From: Phallusia fumigata
Taxonomy: Eukaryota > Chordata > Ascidiacea > Phlebobranchia > Ascidiidae
DNA length: 20,392 nucleotides
Direction of reading: 5' to 3'
Assembly (NCBI GenBank): GCA_008931825.1
Contig: QXVZ01033883.1
Coordinates: forward strand, 1-20,392
The notes beneath the pieces were generated by a model that was not told the origin of the DNA, searched no databases, and saw only the letters and a list, made by a program, of their open reading frames with translations. The position numbers and the translations under genes are program-made. Of this stretch, positions 10,221-19,588 are shown piece after piece (the stretch's first letter is position 1; each line of letters starts with the position of its first letter).

Positions 10221-10514
10221 CACAGTTGTTTCACAGCATGATAAGACAGCGCCAAACACCAACATAGAGCGGCAACAGCAAGTGAAAAAGCAAGTGAGAG
10301 AACATCTTCAGACGTGCAGTTGACCCCCAAACAACGGAGGAGAAAAAGTGGCCGTTTGTGTACAAGAAAATTCGAAACGTTTCGGACAAGCAAACAGGGA
10401 TAGTCTCTGCAATCACATATCACATGTCCATTGGTTCTTGCTCCAAGCGCTCAAGCACGCAGCGAAGCATCTCCGGGCCGAGCAGTCCGCTTTCTGTGAA
10501 CAAGAAATCCAAAT

Positions 10515-10524
10515 TATATAAAAG
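10515..10524 (+). promoter_or_regulatory. TATA box (TATATAAAAG), plus strand
   Basis: A consensus TATA box predicts a start near 10545. The first ATG after it (10576) opens a 19-residue frame with a hydrophobic core (MSQILLIIIVFSVARDFRL), stopping at 10635. No strong donor follows, so whether this is a first exon is unknown. Confidence 0.35.
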
Positions 10525-10559
10525 CGAGTTTTACGCTAATCATTTCATTGCGTCTGCTA

Positions 10560-11260
10560 TAACAGAAGATTAAATATGTCCCAAATCCTATTGATAATTA
10601 TCGTTTTTTCCGTAGCGCGCGATTTCCGACTTTAGATCAATCGATGTCCTATAAGGCCGTCGTTGATTACACAAATCGAGTCGATCGAATATTTCACGTA
10701 AATTTAATTATCCTGTAATGTTTTGCCATGTGTGCTAATACGCTTATCGAAGCCTTTCATGTGGCGCCGTGAGGCTGTGGTTTTAGGGTGTTCATAGGTC
10801 GGGGCGGGTTCGGCTTTCCGAACGTCTTGCGGAGTCGGTTTTCTGGACCGACAAAATCATCCATACCTGTCAGTCGATGATCTCTACATTTTACCACTGC
10901 AAACCCCTTGGGGCCCCGCGTTCCGGTCAAATTTGTCAGGCCGCCTCGACATCGCCAGGGGTTTCGCGAAAAATGTTCGACAAAGCAAATTTAGGGAGAG
11001 ATTTGCATGTCACCTTGCATTAATAATTAATTGTGGCGTACGCATGTCGCCTACAATTACATGAACGTAACCCCCCCGATTGCATAACACCAACAACCCT
11101 AATTTTCCTTTTGTATTCAGGTCGCTAGTGGCCGTGTCACTTGTCAGCTGCTACACAGTACTTCTAATACTAATTATAAATGCTGGAAAACCACTTTTCT
11201 ATGTGGCAAATTAAAACACATAAAAACGAATTTTTGAGTTTTCATAAAAGACTTTTTATG
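10560..11260. other. Intergenic stretch with GC-rich hairpin patch
   Basis: At 10808-10823 GTTCGG pairs with CCGAAC across a four-base loop, and at 10834-10852 GTCGGT pairs with ACCGAC across seven bases. CCCCTTGGGG follows near 10905. A minus frame without an early ATG is open for about 270 nt across the patch (...MDDFVGPENRLRKTF...), ending at TGA near 10763. No gene can be supported. Confidence 0.3.
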
Positions 11261-11264
11261 TTTT

Positions 11265-12811
11265 TTATATTTTGTGTTTTTTTTCGGACACATGGTTGAG
11301 CAAAAGCCCCAACGGAACAAATGTGACACGGATTTCATCTGCGCCGAACCGGATCGCGCAGATGCAAGGAGTCAAGGAACATGTAAGCCTAATATGCTAC
11401 ATCGCGCTATACGAGGTTTGCTACTTAACACCATCCCTTACCTCGCAGCTTCAGGAACTGGACGAAATCAGAAACTAAGTCGTCGGTCGCGATGGCCCCG
11501 CTCAATCCCTCGCCGACCTTTTCGCCTGCAAACAACACAAGGATGAATCACCACAGCCTAATTGACGGACGCTCCTCACAACAAAACCCACTTACCCATG
11601 TCGTTGTCTCCTCGTTTGTTGAACAACTTTTGCAGGGCACCTAGGGAAGTAAATGGTAATTAATTTTCCTTAGCTAACAACGGCGATCCACGTCGAGTAA
11701 TTATACAAGTTTATATCGGTTATTTCCTTTTTTCTTACCCAAACCGCCGTTATATCCCACGCTATTTAGAGTCCATCCGCCTTGTCCTCGGAACCGTTTG
11801 GTATTCATACGTTCGACGGCCTAAAGTGAAGGTAAAATGAAAAACAATGTCAATGATTAAAATTTTGTTGCAACTTATTTTTGTTGCAAGAGAGGTCATA
11901 TTTAATTCTGAAATATCTTGAATCGGCAGTATGTTAATGTTAATCGATAGAAATATTGTCGCCTTCGCCAATCTCATTAAAGACCTTTCCTTCGGCTTAA
12001 ATCCTAATGTCGTTGGAACAACAGCGTTCGATTTCAGTGCCCGCGTTCGATACTTGAAAAGTTCGTAGCATGGGCCGCCAACACATTAAAATTCGTGCAA
12101 AAAAATTACAAGCTAATTATTAGGAACGCCGCTGCTTCGTAGTGCAGTATAATGAGGACATGCCTAATTATCTAATTACCCCTTGGCAAACAAGTTTACC
12201 TAAAAACGCCGGTGCAATATGCAATGTCTGCAAATAGCAGGTTGTCTAGTTTAGACAAAGAACACAAACTCTTTCAATTTATGGTGGATACGAATGCTAC
12301 ACTCATATTTCATCCAACTTAAAATGTGTGGGTCATTCTTACGATAGGATTTACGAGCAATATACTCTTCAAACAACAGATCACGTATTTTAATGCGAAG
12401 GGTTCCATGCTAAAGTGCTACAAGTGAATCGCGCGTAGCCCAAATGGCGTTACCCGCATTTTGAGATTTCACATTATGTAGAAACTCGTGCACGAGCAAC
12501 AAATAAGATAAATGTAATATCCTTAAGTAATACAGACTAACGATCATGCCGTTGCAAATCTTACAGAGATACTTTGCAGCAACTTTGCTATAAAATGTGC
12601 GTTCCAGAAAACATTTCGCTGATCCGATACCTGCGACAAACATCGTGTCCTTGTTTTACGGAAGTGGCTCAGTGCACTAACCTCTAAAGCTAAGGGTGCA
12701 TTGTGTATTTGATAAAGCATTTGGTCTTACCTCCGATTTTGATGGGAGCAAGAGTGTCATGACGACAACAAGACAAACTGTGGCGGTCGAAAGAGATGTG
12801 CACGAAGCCAT
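11265..12811 (-). CDS. GALP: Galanin-like peptide precursor (exons 12731-12811, 11739-11820, 11596-11640, 11442-11525, 11265-11338)
   Basis: Five coding exons join in phase into a 121-residue secreted neuropeptide precursor, near the 123 aa of human preprogalanin. Exon 12731-12811 encodes MASC..., a hydrophobic core VCLVVVMTLLL, and ends CGGAG|GTAAGA. Exon 11739-11820 (acceptor ACCTTCACTTTAG) carries the dibasic KR site and FRGQGGWTLNSVGYNGGL; GWTLNSxGY is the receptor-binding signature of galanins. Exon 11596-11640 completes the peptide (GALQKLFN) and gives the second KR site, then GDNDM. Exon 11442-11525 encodes an acidic flank ending SDFVQFLKLR. Junctions 2-4 use GTAAGA/GTAAGT/GTAAGG donors and CCTAG/TTGCAG acceptors. 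The last exon (DEIRVTFVPL... to TAA 11265) has a poor pyrimidine tract and is less sure. The mature peptide (26 residues between KR sites) would act on a galanin-type GPCR. It closely resembles, from memory, the described Ciona galanin-like peptide. Confidence 0.93.
11821..12730 (-). other. Intron between signal-peptide and peptide exons of the galanin-like gene
   Basis: This 910-bp intron runs from GTAAGA to CTTTAG and joins two phase-0 exons. It holds a 77-codon minus frame (12410-12643, including MFVAG then a GTATCG donor) that could be an alternative exon, but the precursor reads well without it. Confidence 0.6.
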
Positions 12812-12819
12812 TGTAAATG
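12812..12819 (-). other. 5' UTR bases between splice acceptor and start codon (galanin-like gene)
   Basis: GTTAGTTTTTTTTAG gives an excellent acceptor ending at 12820; the exon then reads CATTTACA before ATG 12811. The acceptor implies an upstream leader exon (12987-13052) or a spliced leader added in trans, which tunicates use. Confidence 0.7.
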
Positions 12820-12986
12820 CTAAAAAAAACTAACAATTTTACCAAATAATAAAGACATGAGACAGTAATAAAAAAAAACTTTTTAGAAACAAAACCGAAA
12901 TAATTTCATATTAAAGCCAACTCTAGTTGAAATCTGACTCGAAAGCTGACTTAATTAAAATTGTTAATTACAAAAAATATTCGTAC

Positions 12987-13052
12987 CTTTGTTTTGGCGT
13001 TGAAACGAGTTTCTGTTCTTGCAAGTGCAGTGACCTTCCTCGATTATGCAGT
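12987..13052 (-). other. Predicted non-coding first exon of the galanin-like gene
   Basis: The right end is inferred about 30 bp downstream of the TATA box (a pyrimidine-rich CCACTGC sits there). The left end is a good donor, ACAAAG|GTACGA. No ATG long-frame is needed from it. The intron to the signal-peptide exon would be 12820-12986 (167 bp). Confidence 0.5.
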
Positions 13053-13075
13053 GGTTGATATCTTGATCTGCAAAT

Positions 13076-13083
13076 CTTATATA
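13076..13083 (-). promoter_or_regulatory. TATA box (TATATAAG) of the galanin-like gene
   Basis: GGGCTATATAAG on the minus strand lies about 265 bp upstream of the start codon and about 30 bp before the predicted first exon. A GC-flanked TATA is typical of a tissue-restricted core promoter, which fits a neuropeptide gene. Confidence 0.6.
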
Positions 13084-13257
13084 GCCCGTGCCTTGTTCTT
13101 TTTTCACAGCCTTTTGACGAAAAAGGCAATAGATGGCATTAGATTCTCGGAGCATCCTGGATATCGACGCTTGTCGCTGTGCGTAATTGTCCCCACGAAC
13201 CTTTAGATAACACGAATCCTCGCAAATTTATTAGGACGCTAGCTAGAGTAACGAAGA

Positions 13258-13736
13258 TTGACGTGCCGGCATGGACATTGTGTGACAGTCGTTATTTGTT
13301 CCATTGATTTTCCATCTGGTTCAAGGTAGGCACATCGCAAACCGGAGGATTTATGCATGGTAACCGGCCCGAATTGTCACAAATACATTGCGGTTGAAAA
13401 TTAATGACCTTCGCCTTTTCAATATTTTCGTGTGAAGCAGATTGGCAAACAGAACCGACCCCTTTTAGTACTGGTTTCAATTTTTTAAAACGTGGGNTTG
13501 ACGTGCCGGCATGGACATTGTGTGACAGGCGTTATTTGTTCCATTGATTTTCCATCTGGTTCAAGGTAGGCACATCGTAAACGGGAGGATTTATGCATGG
13601 TAACCGGCCCGAATTGTCACAAATACATTGCGGTTGAAAATTAATGACCTTCGCCTTTTCAATATCTTCGTGTGAAGCAGATTGGCAAACAGAACCGACC
13701 CCTTTTAGTATTGGTTTCAATTTTTTAAAACGTGCG
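13258..13736 (+). repeat. 239-bp direct repeat with six substitutions around a single N (13497)
   Basis: Copies 13258-13496 and 13498-13736 align without gaps. They differ at 13289/13529, 13338/13578, 13343/13583, 13426/13666, 13471/13711 and 13495/13735 (about 2.5%). The pattern suggests two haplotypes of one locus kept side by side. The locus sits less than 200 bp upstream of the galanin-like TATA box. Confidence 0.9.
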
Positions 13737-14312
13737 ATATATTTTCAGGCAAGGTCAACGAGTTCGTTGCAAAGGTCGACTGGTTGGCGTAACATTGTTT
13801 TTCGTTGAAAACCATGTAATTTAAGTTGACGCATACAAGGCTTTGACCTCACCCTATATGCACATTACCTAATTTGATTTGGGCTGAAAATGTTAACATT
13901 CATGAGTCCAGTTGTAAATAATTTAAAATTATGCACAGACCTAACATTTGACAACATATACATTGCTGCTCTTTAGTCAATTACGATTAAAAAACAGTTT
14001 GGTCAATGCAAATTTAAAAAACAAATTCTAAACCGCTGCACTGAAGGTTACAGCCTGGCAGCGTAACCAGAGGGAGCGTCGCTATCGCCTTCGCAAAAAA
14101 TAGGTAAAAGTGCACGCGGGGTTCTACCACAAAATTACCCACAAGTACGGCTGTTTTTCAATTACCCTTGCACGTTATCTCCCACGCCAGGCGGGTGGCG
14201 AATAATTTTCACGACATGTTTTGGAAAAATCAGTCGCGCGCTGTCAATTATTTATTTCCTGTTTACCCGCCATCCGAATCTTGTCCGGATGACGCCCCTG
14301 CTAATTTTACGG
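13737..14312. other. Intergenic, nothing recognised
   Basis: Mainly AT-rich sequence to about 14.05 kb, then GC-richer DNA. No gene or RNA signature seen. Confidence 0.4.
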
Positions 14313-14521
14313 AGCAGCCCGTCTTCCGCCTCGCTGCTGTTCCGCGAAATTTTCGCACCGAATAACTTGTTGGAAGACGAGCGATCGTCCTTGAGTAAAA
14401 TTGACAAACAGTCGCGNAGCAGCCCGTCTTCCGCCTCGCTGCTGTTCCGCGAAATTTTCGCACCGAATAACTTGTTGGAAGACGAGCGATCGTCCTTGAG
14501 TAAAATTGACAAACAGTCGCG
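14313..14521 (+). repeat. 104-bp identical direct repeat around a single N (14417)
   Basis: Copies at 14313-14416 and 14418-14521 are identical. Collapsing them leaves a minus frame of roughly 100 codons from an ATG near 14666 after TTTGCAG (MPLRFKDVHAQLL...), but plus frames are also open in this GC-rich patch, so it is not called a gene. Confidence 0.9.
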
Positions 14522-14839
14522 TACAGGCCCCCGTGCATCGCCTCTATTTGCTCGCAACATATGTGATTTCGCGTGTTCTATTTGCGGTCTGCGCCGACGC
14601 AAGCAATGGTTTATTTTTGCCAGCAGCTGCGCATGAACGTCCTTGAAACGCAGGGGCATCTGCAAATTCGGTTTAGCAAAGGTTATTCGAAGCAATTATA
14701 CAGTGTTTTATGTAACCTACACATGGGGTAATGAAACAAACAAAATACGAGCACCTCGTCCAAGCGTCAACATCGGCAAAAAATCTGAAATAGAATATGG
14801 CGCAGTAATTCGTGATTCATGGGCTTGTCGCTAAAAAAT

Positions 14840-16310
14840 GCAAAAACGTTACAATTTGTGCCGTTTTTAATTCATGGCCTTCGCCAGAGAAATAATGTGT
14901 TTGTGTATGTCTCATCATGGACAAAACGTGGGTGCAACAAATTGATTATCAATGTAGTTGTTTACAGGTGTGCAGGGACAAATGTACTTCTGCTTTGATA
15001 CGTACCCACATGTTTTTTCCCATTGTAACTCCAGTGATTTAGCTTTTGAACCCTAAACAAAAACCAACTCTAAACAAAAGATTATTTTGAACTCTAAACA
15101 AAACTTTGGGTCAAATAAAAGTTGATCTTTACCCAAATGCAAATATTGTCGTTATTTTTTCTCTTGCTTCGTCAATCCATTAGCCTTGAGTTGTAACTTT
15201 CTTTAAATATTAAAAGTGTAATGTAACCGCTGATTGTATCGAATGTTTAGGTGTCTAACCTTTAACAGCCAGGAAAGTCAATCTGATTATTCGCGTCGGG
15301 AGAGTTAAAACCCTTTGCTCAAGGCACTGCGATAAATCGAAACCGGCCTTTTCAGTCGACTGCTGACAAGATGTGATCAATTTGTGACAATCTAAGAGTT
15401 TTCAAATCTTTTCCAGCATGAGGATCAATCGTGTAAGTGATTGACACTGAAAGCCTTAGATTAGATAAAGTATTGGAGTAATTGGGAATTTAAAACACGA
15501 AGTGTGTTTGCCCACCGTTAGCAGCGGCGATTCGATTTTTTGCAGTGTTAACCCATGAGTAAGCGTGTAGCAGGTTAGTGTGAAGGGCGAAAGTGCATCT
15601 CGCCTATTTCCAATACCCGCACTTTCTCGCGACATTTTCGTGAACTTCCGTGATCGCAGCAGTGACGTAAAAAATAATTTAAAAAATCGGCTGCACTATA
15701 GGAAAAAGAAGACCATTTGGCCGTCATATTGCGAATGTCGCTTATTTGCACAAGTCACACATGCATTACACATATGCATTATTAACAATATGTTTTTCCT
15801 AAATTGCCGGCGTTTAAAATGTCACTGAAGGGCAATTTGTCTGATCGAGCCACGACTAGGGTTGTTTTGTCCTCCCTCGGGCATTGGGTGGCGTGGACAG
15901 AATAGTTCTTTAAGACTTAATTGTTGATATTAGTATTACGTTATCACTAATTTGGTTGTTGCGTTTTGAAATAATTTGTGCAAGCTGTCAGATTCTGTAA
16001 AACTTGCCACTGTCCGACAGGTGTATATTGCTAAAAGTTTTCCTGGAGGTAAAGATTCGGTGTCATTTAGCAAATGCTGCTGTGATTTTCCACCCACTGC
16101 TGCATTAGCACCTTGCAAAATAACACAATACGTCCGCAGAGATTTTGCACAAAATTGAAGCAATACAGCGGAATGAAAATAGCTGCCGTTATGGTTTTGC
16201 AAAAGACGACTAATCGAGCGCAACTCCAGAAACCAGGCTACAGGGTATCACAAGATCTTGGTCATATAAACGAACATGTTTATACCTGATTTTATTAAAT
16301 GGCCAAAATC
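14840..16310. other. Intergenic, no supported gene
   Basis: Short frames at 15580-15828 (plus) and 15936-16223 (minus, overlapped by a plus frame) lack recognisable motifs. The 15.9-16.2 kb stretch abuts a hAT-like end and may be transposon interior. Confidence 0.35.
15047..15104 (+). repeat. Three copies of an AACYCTAAACAAAA motif
   Basis: Near-identical units at about 15048-15062, 15065-15080 and 15089-15104 form a short interrupted tandem array. Confidence 0.5.
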
Positions 16311-16311
16311 G

Positions 16312-16351
16312 CCAAAAGGGCTCTGGGCACTAAAAAGGTTGGGAACCACTG
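16312..16351 (-). mobile_element. Terminus of a hAT (Charlie-like) transposon
   Basis: On the minus strand, from 16351, the sequence begins CAGTGGTTCCCAACCTTTTT, the typical end of hAT-Charlie type elements. The element would extend to lower coordinates. A matching CAGTGGTTC end and an 8-bp copy of the flank AGTCTAAA were not found, so the other end is lost, diverged or outside view. Confidence 0.5.
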
Positions 16352-16359
16352 AGTCTAAA

Positions 16360-17410
16360 CCCTGAGCCGTCGAAAGGACAATGTTACCAGCGCATTTTTT
16401 CGGGGGCATTGGTGATTAAATTATATTTTACTACTCAGGAAGGTAACTACTACAAGTTCATTGAATTGCGCTCCCACCGCCGGTGAATTTAAATGTCCTT
16501 AGGTTTGACGTAATATTTAAAAGAACAACGCGGGGGAGAAACAGCGGGTATAACGTTTTTGGTTAAGGGCCATGGACACCGGCACGTGAGGGCAATATGC
16601 CACTTGTCCCCTCATGGAATTGAAAAAGTATGTGTTTGTTAAGATTTGTCCCATCTTGGAAAATTCTCTGCCGGCGCCTGCCCAAAGACAGGTTTGCCCA
16701 GGTACCTAAATTTGTGAAGGATGTAATTATAAGCATCTGCTTGGCGCAGACCGCTATAATAAACTATCCACATGTGGCAAACAACAGTGAGATAATAAGC
16801 ACGTGAAATTAAAATTGATTTCAAATTCGTGAAACTGATTGCTCTGATTGATCACCAAATAAAAGCAATTTGAAGCTGCAGCGCTTTCTCCCTGATATTT
16901 TATGGAAATTTTGCGAGCCACGTAAGACTCATTAAGGGCCCCTCGTACGCAGTGTTTCCAATCTAACAAATAAGCTGTTAAACATCAAATACTTAATCAT
17001 GCCGCTAATTGTACCTCAGACCAATAAATCACATTGATTTTAACCCCAAGAGTTTGTTAGGTCCACATGCCATGTGAAATCCATACTTATAAACTTATTA
17101 AAAAACAGCTTTTGAGGTGTTGTTAAGGCCACAGAGTGTGGTGTCCATGCGATCAATTATGTGTATGAAAACATTGTACTGATAATAACACGGTGCACTG
17201 CAATGAATAAAAGAGTTCAAATAGTTAACAATACTCAACAACATTTGGGCTATAGTACACAAGAAACCAAGCAAAAAAGTTTGGGCAATGTGGTAATGTT
17301 GTTAAGACTTTTCAATGTTTAGGGTTAAGCATTTGAACTAGTTTTCTCGCAGTTTTTGCCATTGATAACATACACCATGCAATGCAAAAGTGCAGAATTG
17401 TTGCATGTTA
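16360..17410. other. Region downstream of BCL7, no gene recognised
   Basis: No coding exon could be supported. From about 16990 the sequence becomes CpG-poor and resembles the BCL7 gene body, so the transcript or its methylated domain may reach this far. An AATAAA on the plus strand lies at 17205-17210 without an associated gene. Confidence 0.35.
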
Positions 17411-17434
17411 GGGTCCAGTCACAACTTTGACACT

Positions 17435-17440
17435 TTTATT
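17435..17440 (-). terminator. Poly(A) signal AATAAA of BCL7
   Basis: The hexamer reads AATAAA on the minus strand about 230 nt after the BCL7 stop codon (17671). It is the first canonical signal after the stop. Confidence 0.55.
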
Positions 17441-17670
17441 TTGAGTACTAGTAATTCATAATCCTTTGGAGTGGTTGAGGTGTTTTAAATCTTCCTAGCA
17501 GGGCAGGTACTCAGTAGGGCAGGTATAGATATCATAAATGTCAGTCAATTTGGAATCAGGTTTTTAAGGGTGTGTGGCATATTTCATTCCAAAGACACAC
17601 AAAATGACACCAATCAATGTTCGGTTGAAAAGTAAGGTAAAGAAAGTCAACATGGAACAGATTGGATCAG

Positions 17671-19024
17671 TCACTCTGTCCGTAGCCTTTTAATTGCTGG
17701 ATCAGTTGGTGTTGCAGACCTCTTCAACGAAAATTCATCTAGCACCAAAAAAACATGTTTGAAACATGTACTGAAACACACACAAAAAAATTTGTGATTA
17801 GTACAAACTTTCTGTTGTGATGGTAGTGGTGACAGTGGTTGGAAAGTCTGAACTGTTGCTGTTTTGACAAAATATTGAATCTCTAGACTTTTCATCTTGC
17901 CATGTTGAGGTTGAATCCATTGAACTTTCATCCAGATCGGCAGGACTTGGTGCAGATGAAGGAGTGGATACATTAGTGCGATCTAGTTTTTGTTGTAGGG
18001 TAAAAATACCACATTATTAACAGAAAAAACATAGTATTAGAATATTTTACTTGATGGATCAGATGAGTTCTCTAGTGACCCACTTCCACTTGGAGGATTA
18101 GTTTTTATAGTGGATTCATTTTGTATTTTGTCTGTTTCCTTTCTCCAAGGAACATCTGCTCATAAAAGATTTCAAAAATGAACATTTTGTTCTAGCACAA
18201 ATGTTCTGTGCCAAGGGTCAGTAATTTACAAGATCTCAAAATCCAGCCAAACAATACAAAACATTTGACTGCATCTTTTTTTTATAAAATGTTACTTAAC
18301 CAAGTGGATTCCAAAACAAACATTTATTATTAAAACTGAAGATTACCATTTTAATTGTTAACAATAAAATTAATGGTCGAAATTATAATGCATTTCATAT
18401 ATCACATTGTTACAAAAACAACATTGTTAAACAAAATTCCAGAATCCACCCAAAACAAGTGAATAGAATTTTTCCTATCTATGGAGGCATCGCACAAGTT
18501 CATGTGTACCATTGTTTGCTTTAAAGAGCTTACAGTTTTGATAAGGGTATCTTTTATAACTTTATTTATATGGTTACTGTAAAAAGTAAAAACCGAGAAC
18601 ATCCTTTGTGCATGTATTTATAGTACTGCATGTTTAATGACAAACATTAGTATCATTTGAAACCTGTAATAAAAAAGGTGTGATACCTGATTGAGCTGGT
18701 TCTTTTATTGTTGTTTCCTTTGTTTCAATGACTGGAACCCATTTGTAAATTCGAAGAGAGGAATCTGCCAATGAAACCCATTTCTTCTCCCTGTTAAACA
18801 ACATGAAAGAAACAAACTAATAATCGTTCCGGAAATATGTGGTATCATATTTTGGCAGATTCTTAGAGGGTTCCTTCTCTGCAAATACAAAAGAGAGAAG
18901 GCGTACTTTTAAAACAAACAATTGCATACCACTTCCTGACTTTTTCCAAAACTGTCATTGCCCGTTTAATGTCATCCTTTGCCCTACTTCTTGTTTCGGC
19001 TCGGGAAGAGCGACTCGACGACAT
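17671..19024 (-). CDS. BCL7: BCL7-family protein, SWI/SNF (BAF) complex subunit
   Basis: Five exons, 18930-19024, 18687-18790, 18051-18155, 17809-17982 and 17671-17738, join in phase to 181 aa; vertebrate BCL7A/B/C are about 200-230 aa. Introns are 139, 531, 68 and 70 bp with GTATGC, GTATCA, GTAAAA and GTTTGT donors. The N-terminus is the family signature: [20 protein letters not shown], then [20 protein letters not shown] and KWVPV, split by intron 1 within the codon of the first W of that block (KVRK|W). Residues beyond about 60 are Ser/Thr/Asn-rich and poorly conserved, ending with a basic tail (IKRLRTE) like that of the family. BCL7 proteins are nuclear accessory subunits of SWI/SNF chromatin remodellers. 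The gene sits in CpG-depleted DNA, as expected for a broadly expressed, body-methylated gene. Confidence 0.95.
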
Positions 19025-19047
19025 TACTTTTGCGTATTGTGCTGAAG
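19025..19047 (-). promoter_or_regulatory. Unpaired splice acceptor 17 nt before the BCL7 start
   Basis: TTGTTACAAAACTCTTCAG ends at 19042, leaving a 17-nt leader before ATG 19024. It may accept a trans-spliced leader or close a 5' UTR intron. No TATA box or clear leader-exon donor was seen upstream. Confidence 0.4.
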
Positions 19048-19580
19048 AGTTTTGTAACAAGCAAACAGCAAAATCGAGCACATTCACAATTCAATGCAAC
19101 TTTTACCAGCACAGACTTAACAAACACAGCAACAACAAGAAACTTTTCACGATGTCGCGGCAAACACTTAAATGTCGCGTACGGTTGTCGCCAGGACATA
19201 GCAAAACTTACCGGTAGTTTGCACTTTTTGTGGCTGGGATGTAAAAAATTATTTTTGGCAATGAATTACCCGCGGTGAAATATGCTTGTTGGGTATTTTA
19301 TTTTACGTATTTTAACGTTATAAAAACGTGAAAATAATATATAGAGGCATAAATGCGCACTATTGTGAATTGATGAAGCACAGTATAAAGCGGCGTTAAG
19401 GGGGGTCTGTAACATTCTAAAATCGACAACAGACCTCAAGCAACTCCTTAACGATAAATGTTTAGCTTCATGGACTTTAAGCTCAAACAACATCGAAGCA
19501 AAAGGCAAAGTTCACAAAAAGTCGACGTCTATAGATATTGCTCGCCACCTAACGTCGGACATAAGATGAGCGTTACTACC
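19048..19580. other. BCL7 upstream region
   Basis: CpG density recovers here, consistent with an unmethylated promoter. Short frames on both strands (for example 18979-19278 and 19266-19508) show nothing recognisable. Confidence 0.4.
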
Positions 19581-19588
19581 GTTTGGTG

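Noticed and set aside
11272..11546. Plus-strand frames with a GTAAGC donor and TCGCAG acceptor (11380-11449)
   Set aside because: They are antisense to galanin-like exons, whose minus-strand sites and protein motif are far stronger.
12961..13206. Plus-strand terminal-exon look-alike after TTCTTTTTTCACAG
   Set aside because: Lies over the galanin-like promoter and first exon on the opposite strand; no partner donor upstream.
14252..14695. 147-codon minus ORF and matching plus ORF across the N at 14417
   Set aside because: Both contain a duplicated segment. After collapsing, a frame of about 100 codons remains on the minus strand, but plus frames are equally open and no splice partner was found.
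15936..16223. Overlapping plus and minus ORFs
   Set aside because: Neither strand has a recognisable domain; possible hAT interior, but no transposase motif was seen.
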